Assembly: GCF_000196175.1 (NCBI RefSeq)
Contig: NC_005363.1
Location: 1,364,001 to 1,428,000, forward strand
DNA from: Bdellovibrio bacteriovorus HD100
Lineage (GTDB): Bacteria; Bdellovibrionota; Bdellovibrionia; Bdellovibrionales; Bdellovibrionaceae
Reading direction: 5' to 3'
DNA: 64,000 nucleotides
Positions 54,403-62,224 of the stretch are shown here, piece by piece. The translations under genes were made by a program, and so were the position numbers. The notes below the pieces were generated by a model, which saw only the letters and a program-made list of their open reading frames with translations, did not search any database and was not told the origin of the DNA. Within the stretch, counting starts at the first letter, position 1; every line of letters begins with the position of its first letter.

Positions 54403-55421
54403 TGAGAGCCTATCTTCGTCCATTGTCATTTTTGTATGATCAAGTCGTAGGGGTGAAAAACAACCTCTACGACCGCGGTGTTTTCGGGGTGTTTAAAGCT
54501 CCGGTGCCGGTGGTCAGTATTGGAAATCTGACGGTGGGTGGAACGGGTAAGACTCCGATCACGGATTTTTGTCTGAAGTCCCTGGTGGCTGACGGCAAAA
54601 AAGTGGCGGTGATCAGCCGATCTTACCGCGCGGATGCTTCGGCTCCATGTCTGGTGGATGTGGATCATCCTTTTGCCGCAAGATATTTCGGCGATGAACC
54701 CGTGTTGCTCGCACAAGCCAACCCGCAGGTGTCTGTCTATGTCGGCCCCAGCAAGTGGCGCACGGCCCGTTATGCCGTGGAAAAACATAAATATGACCTG
54801 TTGATTGTGGACGATGGTTTTCAACACCGTCGCCTGCATCGGGATTTGAATATCGTGATTCTGGATGCGACGGAAAGTCTTTCTAACTATGAAGTCCTTC
54901 CCGAAGGCCGGGCTCGTGAATCCTGGGCCGGGATTGAACGCGCGGATGTGTTAATTCTTTCCAAGTGCAATCTGGCGCCCGAAGATGAGTTGAAGGCCCT
55001 GGAGGCGCGGCTTCCGAAGAATAAGGAAGTCCTTTATTTCGGCTACGAGATTCAGCAGTGCCAGAACGTCAAGACCGGCCAAGTGCTTCATCGGGACGAG
55101 CTGAAAGGCAAAAAACTTTTCCTGGTGTCTGCGATTGCACGGCCGGATGTTTTTGAAAAAATGATGAGAGAAATCGGCGAGGTTTCAAACCAAAGCCTGC
55201 ATTTCCGCGATCATCATCAGTACACCGCCGACGATGTGAAGAATATCGAAAATGCGTTTAAGAAATCCCAGGCGGACTATCTTGTCACCACCGGCAAGGA
55301 TGCAGTGAAGCTCCGTCAGTTGTTCAATGATACCGCCATCCTGTGGAGCACTTCGTTGGAAGTTGCAGAGTCAGGCAGGAAGGGACGCCTTCATGAGATT
55401 ATTACTCAAGTTCTTCGTTAA
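54402..55421 (+). CDS. lpxK: Tetraacyldisaccharide 4'-kinase LpxK
   Basis: 339 residues. The P-loop is SIGNLTVGGTGKTPIT, the next block is VISRSYRA, and the LpxK signature is LLIVDDGFQHRRLHRDLNIVILD. It phosphorylates the 4' position of the lipid A disaccharide. This is of interest because B. bacteriovorus lipid A has been reported to lack phosphate and to carry mannose instead, so the phosphate would have to be removed later. It overlaps lpxB and lpxL. Confidence 0.94.
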   Translation: MRAYLRPLSFLYDQVVGVKNNLYDRGVFGVFKAPVPVVSIGNLTVGGTGKTPITDFCLKSLVADGKKVAVISRSYRADASAPCLVDVDHPFAARYFGDEPVLLAQANPQVSVYVGPSKWRTARYAVEKHKYDLLIVDDGFQHRRLHRDLNIVILDATESLSNYEVLPEGRARESWAGIERADVLILSKCNLAPEDELKALEARLPKNKEVLYFGYEIQQCQNVKTGQVLHRDELKGKKLFLVSAIARPDVFEKMMREIGEVSNQSLHFRDHHQYTADDVKNIENAFKKSQADYLVTTGKDAVKLRQLFNDTAILWSTSLEVAESGRKGRLHEIITQVLR

Positions 55422-56277
55422 TTTGATGGTCTTTATCAGTTCCCTGGTGCCGCGCCGTTGGTTGCGCAAGTCCGGGTCCTGGGTGGGCTTTTTGTGGTTT
55501 GATGTCTTTGGTTTTCGCAAAAAAATCGTTCTGGATAATTTGAAACTGGCTTTCCCCGAGTGGACCGACCAGCAACGAAAAGCCGTCGGTCGCGAATCTG
55601 TGTATCAGCTGGGTTATAACTTTGCTGAATTCTTTTTCATTCCGTCTGTGACGCCTGAATGGATCGCCAAGAATGTGGTGTTTCACGGCTGGGAGCATGT
55701 TGAAAATGCCCGGGCTGCAGGGAAAGGAATGTTTTTCCTGACTTTGCATTTGGGGAACGGGGATCTGGCCTGTAACACGATTGTCCTAAACGGGCAGAGT
55801 GTGAACCTGATCACGAAAAGATTTAAAACGAAATGGTTTGATGATCTGTGGTTTTCTATTCGCGGAGCCAAGGGTGTGCAGTATATCGATGCCCACGCAC
55901 CGAACAATGCTTTTGAGATTTTGAAGGCGTTGAAAAAGAATTCGGCGGTGGTCTTTGTTCTGGATCAGTTTATGGGGCGTCCCTTTGGGATTGAGACCTC
56001 CTTCTTCGGGAAAAAGACGGGCACAGCCTATGGTCTAGCTCTGTTTGTGCAAAAAACCAAAGCCCCGGTTCTTCCCATCTATACCTACGAGGGGGAAGAT
56101 AAAAAACTTCATGTGGTTGTCGAGCCAGCGATGGACACGGCTTCCTGTGTGACTGATGATAAAGACCAGACGACTCTCAATCTGACACAAAGCTATTGCG
56201 ACAAGTTGGAAGAGATCGTCAGAAAGCACCCGGAACAATGGATGTGGGTGCATCGACGGTGGAAGGATTTCCGGTGA
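55393..56277 (+). CDS. lpxL: Lipid A late acyltransferase (LpxL/HtrB family)
   Basis: 294 residues from ATG 55393, set by GGAAGGGA upstream; the frame is open to 55327. One N-terminal TM (LLKFFVNLMVFISSLVP). The catalytic HX4D motif is in LTLHLGNGDLACN (His-Leu-Gly-Asn-Gly-Asp), followed by VFVLDQFMGRPFGIETSFFG, where the typical DQ motif lies, and a C-terminal PEQWMWVHRRWK. It adds secondary acyl chains to lipid A. It overlaps lpxK by 29 bp and the next gene by 4 bp. Confidence 0.93.
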   Translation: MRLLLKFFVNLMVFISSLVPRRWLRKSGSWVGFLWFDVFGFRKKIVLDNLKLAFPEWTDQQRKAVGRESVYQLGYNFAEFFFIPSVTPEWIAKNVVFHGWEHVENARAAGKGMFFLTLHLGNGDLACNTIVLNGQSVNLITKRFKTKWFDDLWFSIRGAKGVQYIDAHAPNNAFEILKALKKNSAVVFVLDQFMGRPFGIETSFFGKKTGTAYGLALFVQKTKAPVLPIYTYEGEDKKLHVVVEPAMDTASCVTDDKDQTTLNLTQSYCDKLEEIVRKHPEQWMWVHRRWKDFR

Positions 56278-57422
56278 ACTTTAAAATGCTTCTTGGCGTA
56301 TTCGTTTCTTTGCTTTTGGTTTCCTGTTCGACTTCATTTTTGAAGTACGAAAAAGCTGACCAGCTGAAAAAAAACGAGGAGTTCGAAGGAGCGGTGACGA
56401 TTGTAAAGCCGCAGTCGGAAAGCCCACCAGAGACAGCGCCTGCAGAGCCGGCCCAAGCAGGCAAAGACACCAAAGCTGCTTCCCAACCAGCTACGAAATC
56501 CACGGCCAAAACAACAGCCAAAAGTTCCACTCAAACAACTGACAAGACCGCTGCCAAAGCGCCTGTGAAGGCGTCGGAAAAAACAGCCGTTGCTCCCGCA
56601 GTAAAAGCTCCCTCCAAGGCATCCAAGTCTGCTGCCAAAACAGAAGCCGCGACGGCACAGGCCCCGGTGCGTCAGCCTGATATCGAAGATTCAGAAGGGT
56701 TCAACGGTCGCCGTCCGGTGAATGACCCTTTCCGCGTGGGTGAAGAAGTGGTGCACGACGTGCATTATTTCAAAGTCTCTGCCGGGGAGCTTCGCATGAA
56801 AGTGGAGCCCTTTGCCATGGTCAACAACCGCAAGTCCTACACTTTCGCGGTGGAAATCCGCACCAGTCCTCTGTTCAGTTCCTTCTATAGCGTTGAAGAC
56901 CGTGTAGAGACCTTTGTCGATTACGAAGACCTGGTGCCGCGTGTGTTTCAATTGCACGTGAAGGAATCCGGTCAGTTGCGTGAAGCCAAGATGCTCTTTG
57001 ATGTCGAGAAAAACACGGCGACCTTCTGGGAAAAGAAGGTGACCAAGGACCACGGCGAAGAAGAGAAAAAGCAGAACTGGGAAATTCTGCCGTACACCCA
57101 AAACGTTTACAGCGCGATTTACTATATGCGAAATTTCAAATGGGAAACGGGCAAAGAGTATTCCTTCCGCGTCGGTAACGACAACGAGAATCTTGTGTTT
57201 TCCGGAAAAGCCCTGCGCCGTGAAGTCCTGAACACCAAGCTGGGACCCATTAAAGCCATCGTGGTTCAGCCTAAAATCACTCTCAAAGGCAAATTGAACC
57301 CGATCGGGGACAATTTCATCTGGTTGTCGGATGATGATCGCAAGTATATCTTGAGAATTGAATCCAAAATCAAAATCGGAACATTGGTTTCTGAAGTCGT
57401 AGAAATTAAACCCGGCAAGTAA
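56274..57422 (+). CDS. DUF3108 lipoprotein with Ala/Lys/Thr-rich linker
   Basis: 382 residues from GTG 56274 (AAGGA upstream, overlapping the lpxL stop). Lipobox LLLVSC (Cys about 16). Residues 40-150 are a low-complexity linker rich in Ala, Lys, Thr and Pro (KTTAKSSTQTTDKTAAKAPV), suited to spanning the periplasm. The C-terminal 230 residues (FRVGEEVVHDVHYFKVSAGE, YFRVGNDNENLVF-type repeats, LKGKLNPIGDNFIWLSDD) match the DUF3108 beta-rich domain. Function unknown. Translational coupling to lpxL suggests an envelope or LPS-related role. Confidence 0.8.
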   Translation: MNFKMLLGVFVSLLLVSCSTSFLKYEKADQLKKNEEFEGAVTIVKPQSESPPETAPAEPAQAGKDTKAASQPATKSTAKTTAKSSTQTTDKTAAKAPVKASEKTAVAPAVKAPSKASKSAAKTEAATAQAPVRQPDIEDSEGFNGRRPVNDPFRVGEEVVHDVHYFKVSAGELRMKVEPFAMVNNRKSYTFAVEIRTSPLFSSFYSVEDRVETFVDYEDLVPRVFQLHVKESGQLREAKMLFDVEKNTATFWEKKVTKDHGEEEKKQNWEILPYTQNVYSAIYYMRNFKWETGKEYSFRVGNDNENLVFSGKALRREVLNTKLGPIKAIVVQPKITLKGKLNPIGDNFIWLSDDDRKYILRIESKIKIGTLVSEVVEIKPGK

Positions 57423-58544
57423 TTAGCGTTTGCGGTCCGCTTCGAGTCTTTGGGCCGCCAGGGTTTCTATTTCTTTTGCTAAGAATAGATTCTGAGACAG
57501 AACTTGATAGAAGTTGTTTTGCTGGATTTCCAGCAGGATGGTTTCTTGTTGGGTTGTCGCCGTCGCGGTTCTTTGGCCGCCGCTCATTAATAAGGAAATC
57601 TCGCCGAAGCAAGCTCCTTGAGCCATGACGTTGATATTACGTCCTTGTTGGCTGATCACAACGCTTCCTTGGACGACGATGTAGCAGGTGTTGGCGGGTT
57701 GGCCTTCGGTGAACAGCCTATGATGGGCCGGGGCCTTTACCAGGCGTCCTGAGAAGATCAAGCTGTCCAGGCAATCACCGGGCAAATTCTTAAATACATT
57801 AGATGACTGCAGGGCTTGCAGGATCCAGAAACGCTGTTGCAGGCTTTGCGCCTTATCGCTTTTTATTAACTGATCAAATTCTGGCAGATGACGAACGCGC
57901 AGAATTTCACTGGGGGCCAGAGTGATCACGTCAGCGGTGCGCGGCTGATTTAACAGGAATCCGCTTTCACCAAACAGGGCACCGGAATTCAGGCCTGCCA
58001 CCATTTGGCGCTGTTGATTTCCAAACACACGATAAATTCCGGCCTGACCTTTTAGAAGAATGAAAAGATCGCGGTCGGTCTTTCCGGATTGAATGACTTT
58101 GATGTTGGCAGGGACCTGAAAGCGTTCAGAGCTTTGCAACAGGTGTTGCGCCAAAGCCGGATCCAAAGAGCGGAAGAAGGGCAGTTGCGAAGGGTTGAGT
58201 GATGCGACTTGCTGGCCTTGGCCGCTTAAGTGGCCTTGTTCGTGCATGGCCTGCTGGGCGCGGTTGAAGTAAGCCTGAATATTTGGGTTTTGCAAAAGGC
58301 CTTCCTGAAGCAGGAATTCCAGCAAGGCAGACAATTCGCGAAAGCTGACCAGCCAGCCCTGTCCCAGAAAGAATTGCACCATGCCTTCGATGGAACTACC
58401 GTTTTTAAGCACATCCAGATACGAGTACTGCAAGGGATTCAGGCGATAGCTTTTGCGCGTGGAAAGAACCGTAAAGCTTCCGCCGTCAGCGGAGGGCTGC
58501 ATTTGCAGGGCAGGAAGTTGCAGGGGTTCTTTCTCGATTCTCAT
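57423..58544 (-). CDS. Protein with two cyclic-nucleotide-binding domains
   Basis: About 373 residues from ATG 58544; the frame is open to 58874 but that extension is antisense to the GT9 gene. N-terminal 100 residues resemble a PqqD-like winged helix (RLNPLQYSYLDVLKNGSSIE, WLVSFRELSALLEFLLQEGLL). Two cNMP-binding barrels follow: about 130-240 (IKVIQSGKTDRDLFILLKGQ, GALFGESGFL) and about 255-370 (HRLFTEGQPANTCYIVVQGS, GACFGEISLLMSGGQRTATA). The phosphate-binding cassette FGExxLL...RTA is well kept in both. No catalytic or CRP-type DNA-binding domain follows, so the output is unknown. It is convergent with the DUF3108 gene, with only the stop codons touching. Confidence 0.82.
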   Translation of the reverse strand: MRIEKEPLQLPALQMQPSADGGSFTVLSTRKSYRLNPLQYSYLDVLKNGSSIEGMVQFFLGQGWLVSFRELSALLEFLLQEGLLQNPNIQAYFNRAQQAMHEQGHLSGQGQQVASLNPSQLPFFRSLDPALAQHLLQSSERFQVPANIKVIQSGKTDRDLFILLKGQAGIYRVFGNQQRQMVAGLNSGALFGESGFLLNQPRTADVITLAPSEILRVRHLPEFDQLIKSDKAQSLQQRFWILQALQSSNVFKNLPGDCLDSLIFSGRLVKAPAHHRLFTEGQPANTCYIVVQGSVVISQQGRNINVMAQGACFGEISLLMSGGQRTATATTQQETILLEIQQNNFYQVLSQNLFLAKEIETLAAQRLEADRKR

Positions 58545-58649
58545 TCGAGGGCTTATCGGAATATTTCGGACTGCTTTCAACAATACAAAGGTCCTGAAAT
58601 CCCTGTCTGGATCTGCGCCATCCGTGGGCAACTGACATAGAATAAGGAA

Positions 58650-59801
58650 ATGGCGATGATCAATTGCAGACACTTTTCCGGTTACAAACCCTGCTCCAAA
58701 AATTCGGTGTGCGACGATTCCTGTGCGCAAAAAGATGTGCCGACGTGTTCTTTGTTGATTGTTCATCTGGGCGCTTTGGGAGCCGTGGTTCGCAGTACCA
58801 GTTTGCTGAAGGCCATCAAAAGAAAGTACCCGGGATCCATGATTACGTGGGTGACCGATGCGCCAGCTCATCATCTGCTAAAAAATCATCCAGCGATCGA
58901 TCGTGTTCTGACCACCAGCGAGGCGGACTTGCTGCAACTGGCCACTTTGGAGTTTGAAGTGGGCTTTGTTATTGATAAGTCCCTGAAGGCTTGTGGGGTG
59001 GTGAAGCGCACTCAAGTCGATCAGATCTATGGATTCACTGTTCAAAGCTCCAATGGCGCCATTGTGCCGGCGACCGAAGCCGCTCAGGAGCTGTGGGAGC
59101 TGGGTTTGGACAATCACAAGAAATTCTTTGTGAATCAAAAGCCGGAAACACAACTGATGATTGAAGCTCTTGAGTTGGGTGAATACCAGCGCGATGACTA
59201 CTGGCTGCCGTTGACCGAAAGCGAAGACCGGGAAGCCCGCCGCCGGAAAGAGGCGTGGCTGGCTGAAAATAACAAGTCGCTTGTGATCGGGCTTAACACC
59301 GGTTGCAGCCCCGTGATTCCTTATAAAAAATTGTCCGTGGATTATCATCGACTGTTGATCGAGCGCATTCAGGCGAAGTTTCCGTATGCGGAAATCGTGC
59401 TGCTGGGTGGGCCTGAAGACACTATTCGCAATGGACTGATTCAGCAGGGCTATTCCGTGATTTCTTCGGAAACTGAATCCGGGCTTCGCGATGGTTTGAT
59501 CAGTGTTGCGGCCTGTGACGTGGTGGTGACCGGGGACAGTCTGGGAATGCACATGGCGATTTCGCAGAAAAAACAAGTGGTGGCCTGGTTTGGTCCGACT
59601 TGTGCTCACGAGATCGACATCTATGACAGAGGTTTTAAGCTTTTGACAAAAAGCCCCTGCAGTCCGTGCTGGAAGAGGACTTGTGAAAAGGCCATTATGT
59701 GCTACGATCAGGTCTCGTTAGAGGAAGTTATTGATGCCCTTGAATCTTGTTGTGCAAACCGCCTTTCTGGGCGATCTACTGCTCTCAATCCCGCTCCTTA
59801 A
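58650..59801 (+). CDS. Glycosyltransferase family 9 (heptosyltransferase-like) with Cys-rich N-terminus
   Basis: 383 residues. The first 33 hold a cysteine cluster (C6, C15, C21, C25, C33; NCRHFSGYKPCSKNSVCDD) that could bind zinc or an iron-sulfur cluster. The GT9 core then begins with LLIVHLGALGAVVRSTSLLKAIKRKYP, and the C-terminal half has IGLNTGCSPVIPYK, VLLGGPEDT, VVTGDSLGMHMAISQKKQVVA and WFGPT, the nucleotide-sugar site. More cysteines lie at the end (SPCSPCWKRTCEKAIMC). Probably LPS core assembly or an equivalent ADP-heptose transfer. AAGGA precedes ATG 58650. It overlaps the next GT9 gene by 68 bp. Confidence 0.85.
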   Translation: MAMINCRHFSGYKPCSKNSVCDDSCAQKDVPTCSLLIVHLGALGAVVRSTSLLKAIKRKYPGSMITWVTDAPAHHLLKNHPAIDRVLTTSEADLLQLATLEFEVGFVIDKSLKACGVVKRTQVDQIYGFTVQSSNGAIVPATEAAQELWELGLDNHKKFFVNQKPETQLMIEALELGEYQRDDYWLPLTESEDREARRRKEAWLAENNKSLVIGLNTGCSPVIPYKKLSVDYHRLLIERIQAKFPYAEIVLLGGPEDTIRNGLIQQGYSVISSETESGLRDGLISVAACDVVVTGDSLGMHMAISQKKQVVAWFGPTCAHEIDIYDRGFKLLTKSPCSPCWKRTCEKAIMCYDQVSLEEVIDALESCCANRLSGRSTALNPAP

Positions 59802-60825
59802 AAAATGCCGGGCGTTGTGGCCTGACCACAAGCTGGGACTGGTTTGCCGTAAAGGGCTGGGCGACTTCTTTGTCAAAGCCGGTATCGTTGATCACGTCTA
59901 TGAAATCGAAAAGGGCAAGAAAGACACCTATGCCCGTATCATTGAATCCCTGCGATCTGAAACTGTGGATCATTTGATTTCGCCGCATGAATCCATGCGC
60001 ACGGTTTTGTTCTGCGCGCAGATCAAGGCCGCTCATAAAATCTCTTATAAAAACGCCTGGAGCTTTCTGGCATTCCAAACCCGGGTAAAACGCGACGTGC
60101 GTCTGCCGGATGCGATGAGACAGCTTAGTCTTTTGGCGCCGTTTGATCCTGAATTGAAAAAGAACATCGAAGACTATGTCACCCGGGCAAAACCTTATTT
60201 GCCGGCGGCGCATGGACTTTTGCCAGCGCCTCCAGAGTGGGCGTCCATGAGTCAGCGCGAAAAAGTGCTGGCGCATTCGGAATTGTTTCAGCAGTTAAAA
60301 ACCAAGTTCAATCTTCAGGGGTTTGAAGACGGCAAAGCCGTTTTGATCTTCCCGGGCAGCGTGTGGGCAACCAAGCGCTGGACAGAAGAGGGCTTTATCG
60401 GCGTGGGCAAGGCTCTGAAAGAACAAGGCTATGAAGTCTATGTGATGGGTGGTCCTGGGGAAGAAACCCTGTCAGAACGAGTGGCGGCGGGCATTCCGGG
60501 GTCGGCGTCATTGGCTGGAAAAACCAAGATCATCGAGTCCGCTCAGTTGATTGCCCGCGCGGCTTTGTTAGTTGGAAACGACAGCGCTTCCACGCATTTG
60601 GCAGCGGTGTGTGAAACACCTTTGATTGCGGTGTTTGGTCCGACGATTTTGGAATTTGGCTATCGCCCGTGGTCAGCACAATCTTATGTCGTCCAGAAAG
60701 AGGACCTGCGCTGTCGACCTTGCGGCAAGCATGGCCACAAGGTCTGTCCGATCAAAACCCATGTGTGCATGAAGGACATCCCGGCAGAGGAAGTCCTTCG
60801 CACCGCCGGGTTTATTCTTCGTTAG
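59734..60825 (+). CDS. Glycosyltransferase family 9 (heptosyltransferase WaaF-like)
   Basis: 363 residues from ATG 59734 (GAGGAAG upstream). The opening PLNLVVQTAFLGDLLLSIPLLKKC holds the catalytic GD motif of heptosyltransferases. AVLIFPGSVWATKRWTEEGF and LVGNDSASTHLAAVCETPLIAVFGPT form the donor site. DLRCRPCGKHGHKVCPIKTH at the end is a cysteine-rich segment common in WaaF-like enzymes. It likely adds heptose to the LPS inner core. Its gene overlaps the preceding GT9 gene by 68 bp and the convergent response-regulator gene by 14 bp. Confidence 0.88.
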   Translation: MPLNLVVQTAFLGDLLLSIPLLKKCRALWPDHKLGLVCRKGLGDFFVKAGIVDHVYEIEKGKKDTYARIIESLRSETVDHLISPHESMRTVLFCAQIKAAHKISYKNAWSFLAFQTRVKRDVRLPDAMRQLSLLAPFDPELKKNIEDYVTRAKPYLPAAHGLLPAPPEWASMSQREKVLAHSELFQQLKTKFNLQGFEDGKAVLIFPGSVWATKRWTEEGFIGVGKALKEQGYEVYVMGGPGEETLSERVAAGIPGSASLAGKTKIIESAQLIARAALLVGNDSASTHLAAVCETPLIAVFGPTILEFGYRPWSAQSYVVQKEDLRCRPCGKHGHKVCPIKTHVCMKDIPAEEVLRTAGFILR

Positions 60826-62224
60826 TGTATTCCTTCACATTGATGCCGTACTTGCGGATCTTGCGCAGCAGGGTGTTCTTCGGAATATTCGCCTGCGCCA
60901 CGGTCTGATTGATACGGCCGTTGTTGGCCTTCAGGGCACTGACGATAAATTCCTTTTCCATCTCTTCTTTGAAGGCGTCGAAATCCAGCGGGCCGGAATA
61001 ACCAACACTTGCCGTTTTATCAGCGCCATCTTTCGGCGTCAGTTTGATAGAGTCCGGTAAGGAATCCACCGTGATCTGGTGGCTGTTTTCCACGATGAAA
61101 GAACGTTCAATGATGTTTTCAAGCTCGCGGATATTCCCCGGCCAGCGGTAGGACTTCAGCATATCCAAAGCTTCGGGAGTGATCGCTGTGATCTGGCGGC
61201 CGTGTTGCTTTGAGAATTTCTTAATAAAGTTTCCAGCCAGTGCTTCGATGTCGTCAGCGCGCTCACGCAAAGGCGGCAGGAAGATCGGCATCACGTTCAG
61301 GCGATAGAACAAGTCTTCGCGGAATTCGCCTTCTTCCATCATCTTTTCCAGGTTGCGGTTGGTGGCGGCAATAATACGCGTCGTGGTTTTGACTTCGCGA
61401 TTGCTGCCCACCGGGGTGAACTTGCGCTCTTGCAAAACGCGCAGAAGTTTCACCTGCATGTCCGGGCGAAGCTCGCCAATTTCATCCAGGAACAAAGTGC
61501 CGTTGTTGGCCAGCTGGAATTTGCCGATCTTGCGTTCCACCGCGCCGGTGAAAGCACCTTTTTCGTGACCAAACAATTCACTTTCCATCAGGTTTTCCGG
61601 AATAGCACCACAGTTGATGGCAACAAAGGCGCCGGATTTTCGAGGGGAGTTGAAATGAATCGCGCGGGCCACCAGCTCTTTGCCTGTCCCGTTTTCACCA
61701 CGCACCAGAACCGTCGTGTCGACTTTGCACAGACGGTAGATCAGGTTGAAGACCTCTTTCATTTTGGAAGAACCACCCACGATCTCGGATTCGATGTCGT
61801 CATCAAAAACCGGATTGGACATCGCCAAAGAGGAGATCAGATCACGGGCCTCAAGACTTTTACGCACGATTTCGGCCAGTTGTTGCGGCTGCACTGGCTT
61901 TTCGACGTAGTCGTAAGCGCCTTCTTTGATCGCCACAACAGCGTCATGAAGGTTGGAGTGAGCCGTCATCAAAACCACGAAGGTGCGTGGATCGTGTTCT
62001 TTGATGGCTGTCAGGGCTTCAAGGCCGTTCATCTCCGGCATCTTGACATCCATCAGTACCAGATCCCACTGCTGTTGTTTCACTTTGTCCAGGGCTTCTT
62101 TGCCTGTGGCCGCTTCTTCGATGGTGAATTCAATTTCGGGCATGGTGGATTTCAGGATGGAAATCACCGAGCGGCGCAGTTCGGCCTCGTCATCAACAAT
62201 CAGTGTGTGGAGCTTATTGGTCAT
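60812..62224 (-). CDS. Sigma-54-dependent response regulator (NtrC family)
   Basis: 470 residues. Receiver domain 1-120: acidic pocket VDDEAE and phospho-acceptor Asp59 in DLVLMDVKMP, with K at PYDYVEKPVQP. The AAA+ domain spans about 145-375: Walker A is GENGTGKELVAR, the sigma-54-contacting loop is EKGAFTGAVE, and the arginine finger region is RWPGNIRELENIIERS. The C-terminal Fis-type helix-turn-helix includes NQTVAQANIPKNTLLRKIRKY. It activates sigma-54 promoters once phosphorylated by the kinase encoded just upstream, which its gene overlaps by 4 bp. Targets unknown. Confidence 0.95.
   Translation of the reverse strand: MTNKLHTLIVDDEAELRRSVISILKSTMPEIEFTIEEAATGKEALDKVKQQQWDLVLMDVKMPEMNGLEALTAIKEHDPRTFVVLMTAHSNLHDAVVAIKEGAYDYVEKPVQPQQLAEIVRKSLEARDLISSLAMSNPVFDDDIESEIVGGSSKMKEVFNLIYRLCKVDTTVLVRGENGTGKELVARAIHFNSPRKSGAFVAINCGAIPENLMESELFGHEKGAFTGAVERKIGKFQLANNGTLFLDEIGELRPDMQVKLLRVLQERKFTPVGSNREVKTTTRIIAATNRNLEKMMEEGEFREDLFYRLNVMPIFLPPLRERADDIEALAGNFIKKFSKQHGRQITAITPEALDMLKSYRWPGNIRELENIIERSFIVENSHQITVDSLPDSIKLTPKDGADKTASVGYSGPLDFDAFKEEMEKEFIVSALKANNGRINQTVAQANIPKNTLLRKIRKYGINVKEYTNEE

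Noticed and set aside
58545..58874. 110-residue extension of the cNMP-binding protein
   Set aside because: It overlaps the GT9 gene antisense and has no recognisable similarity.
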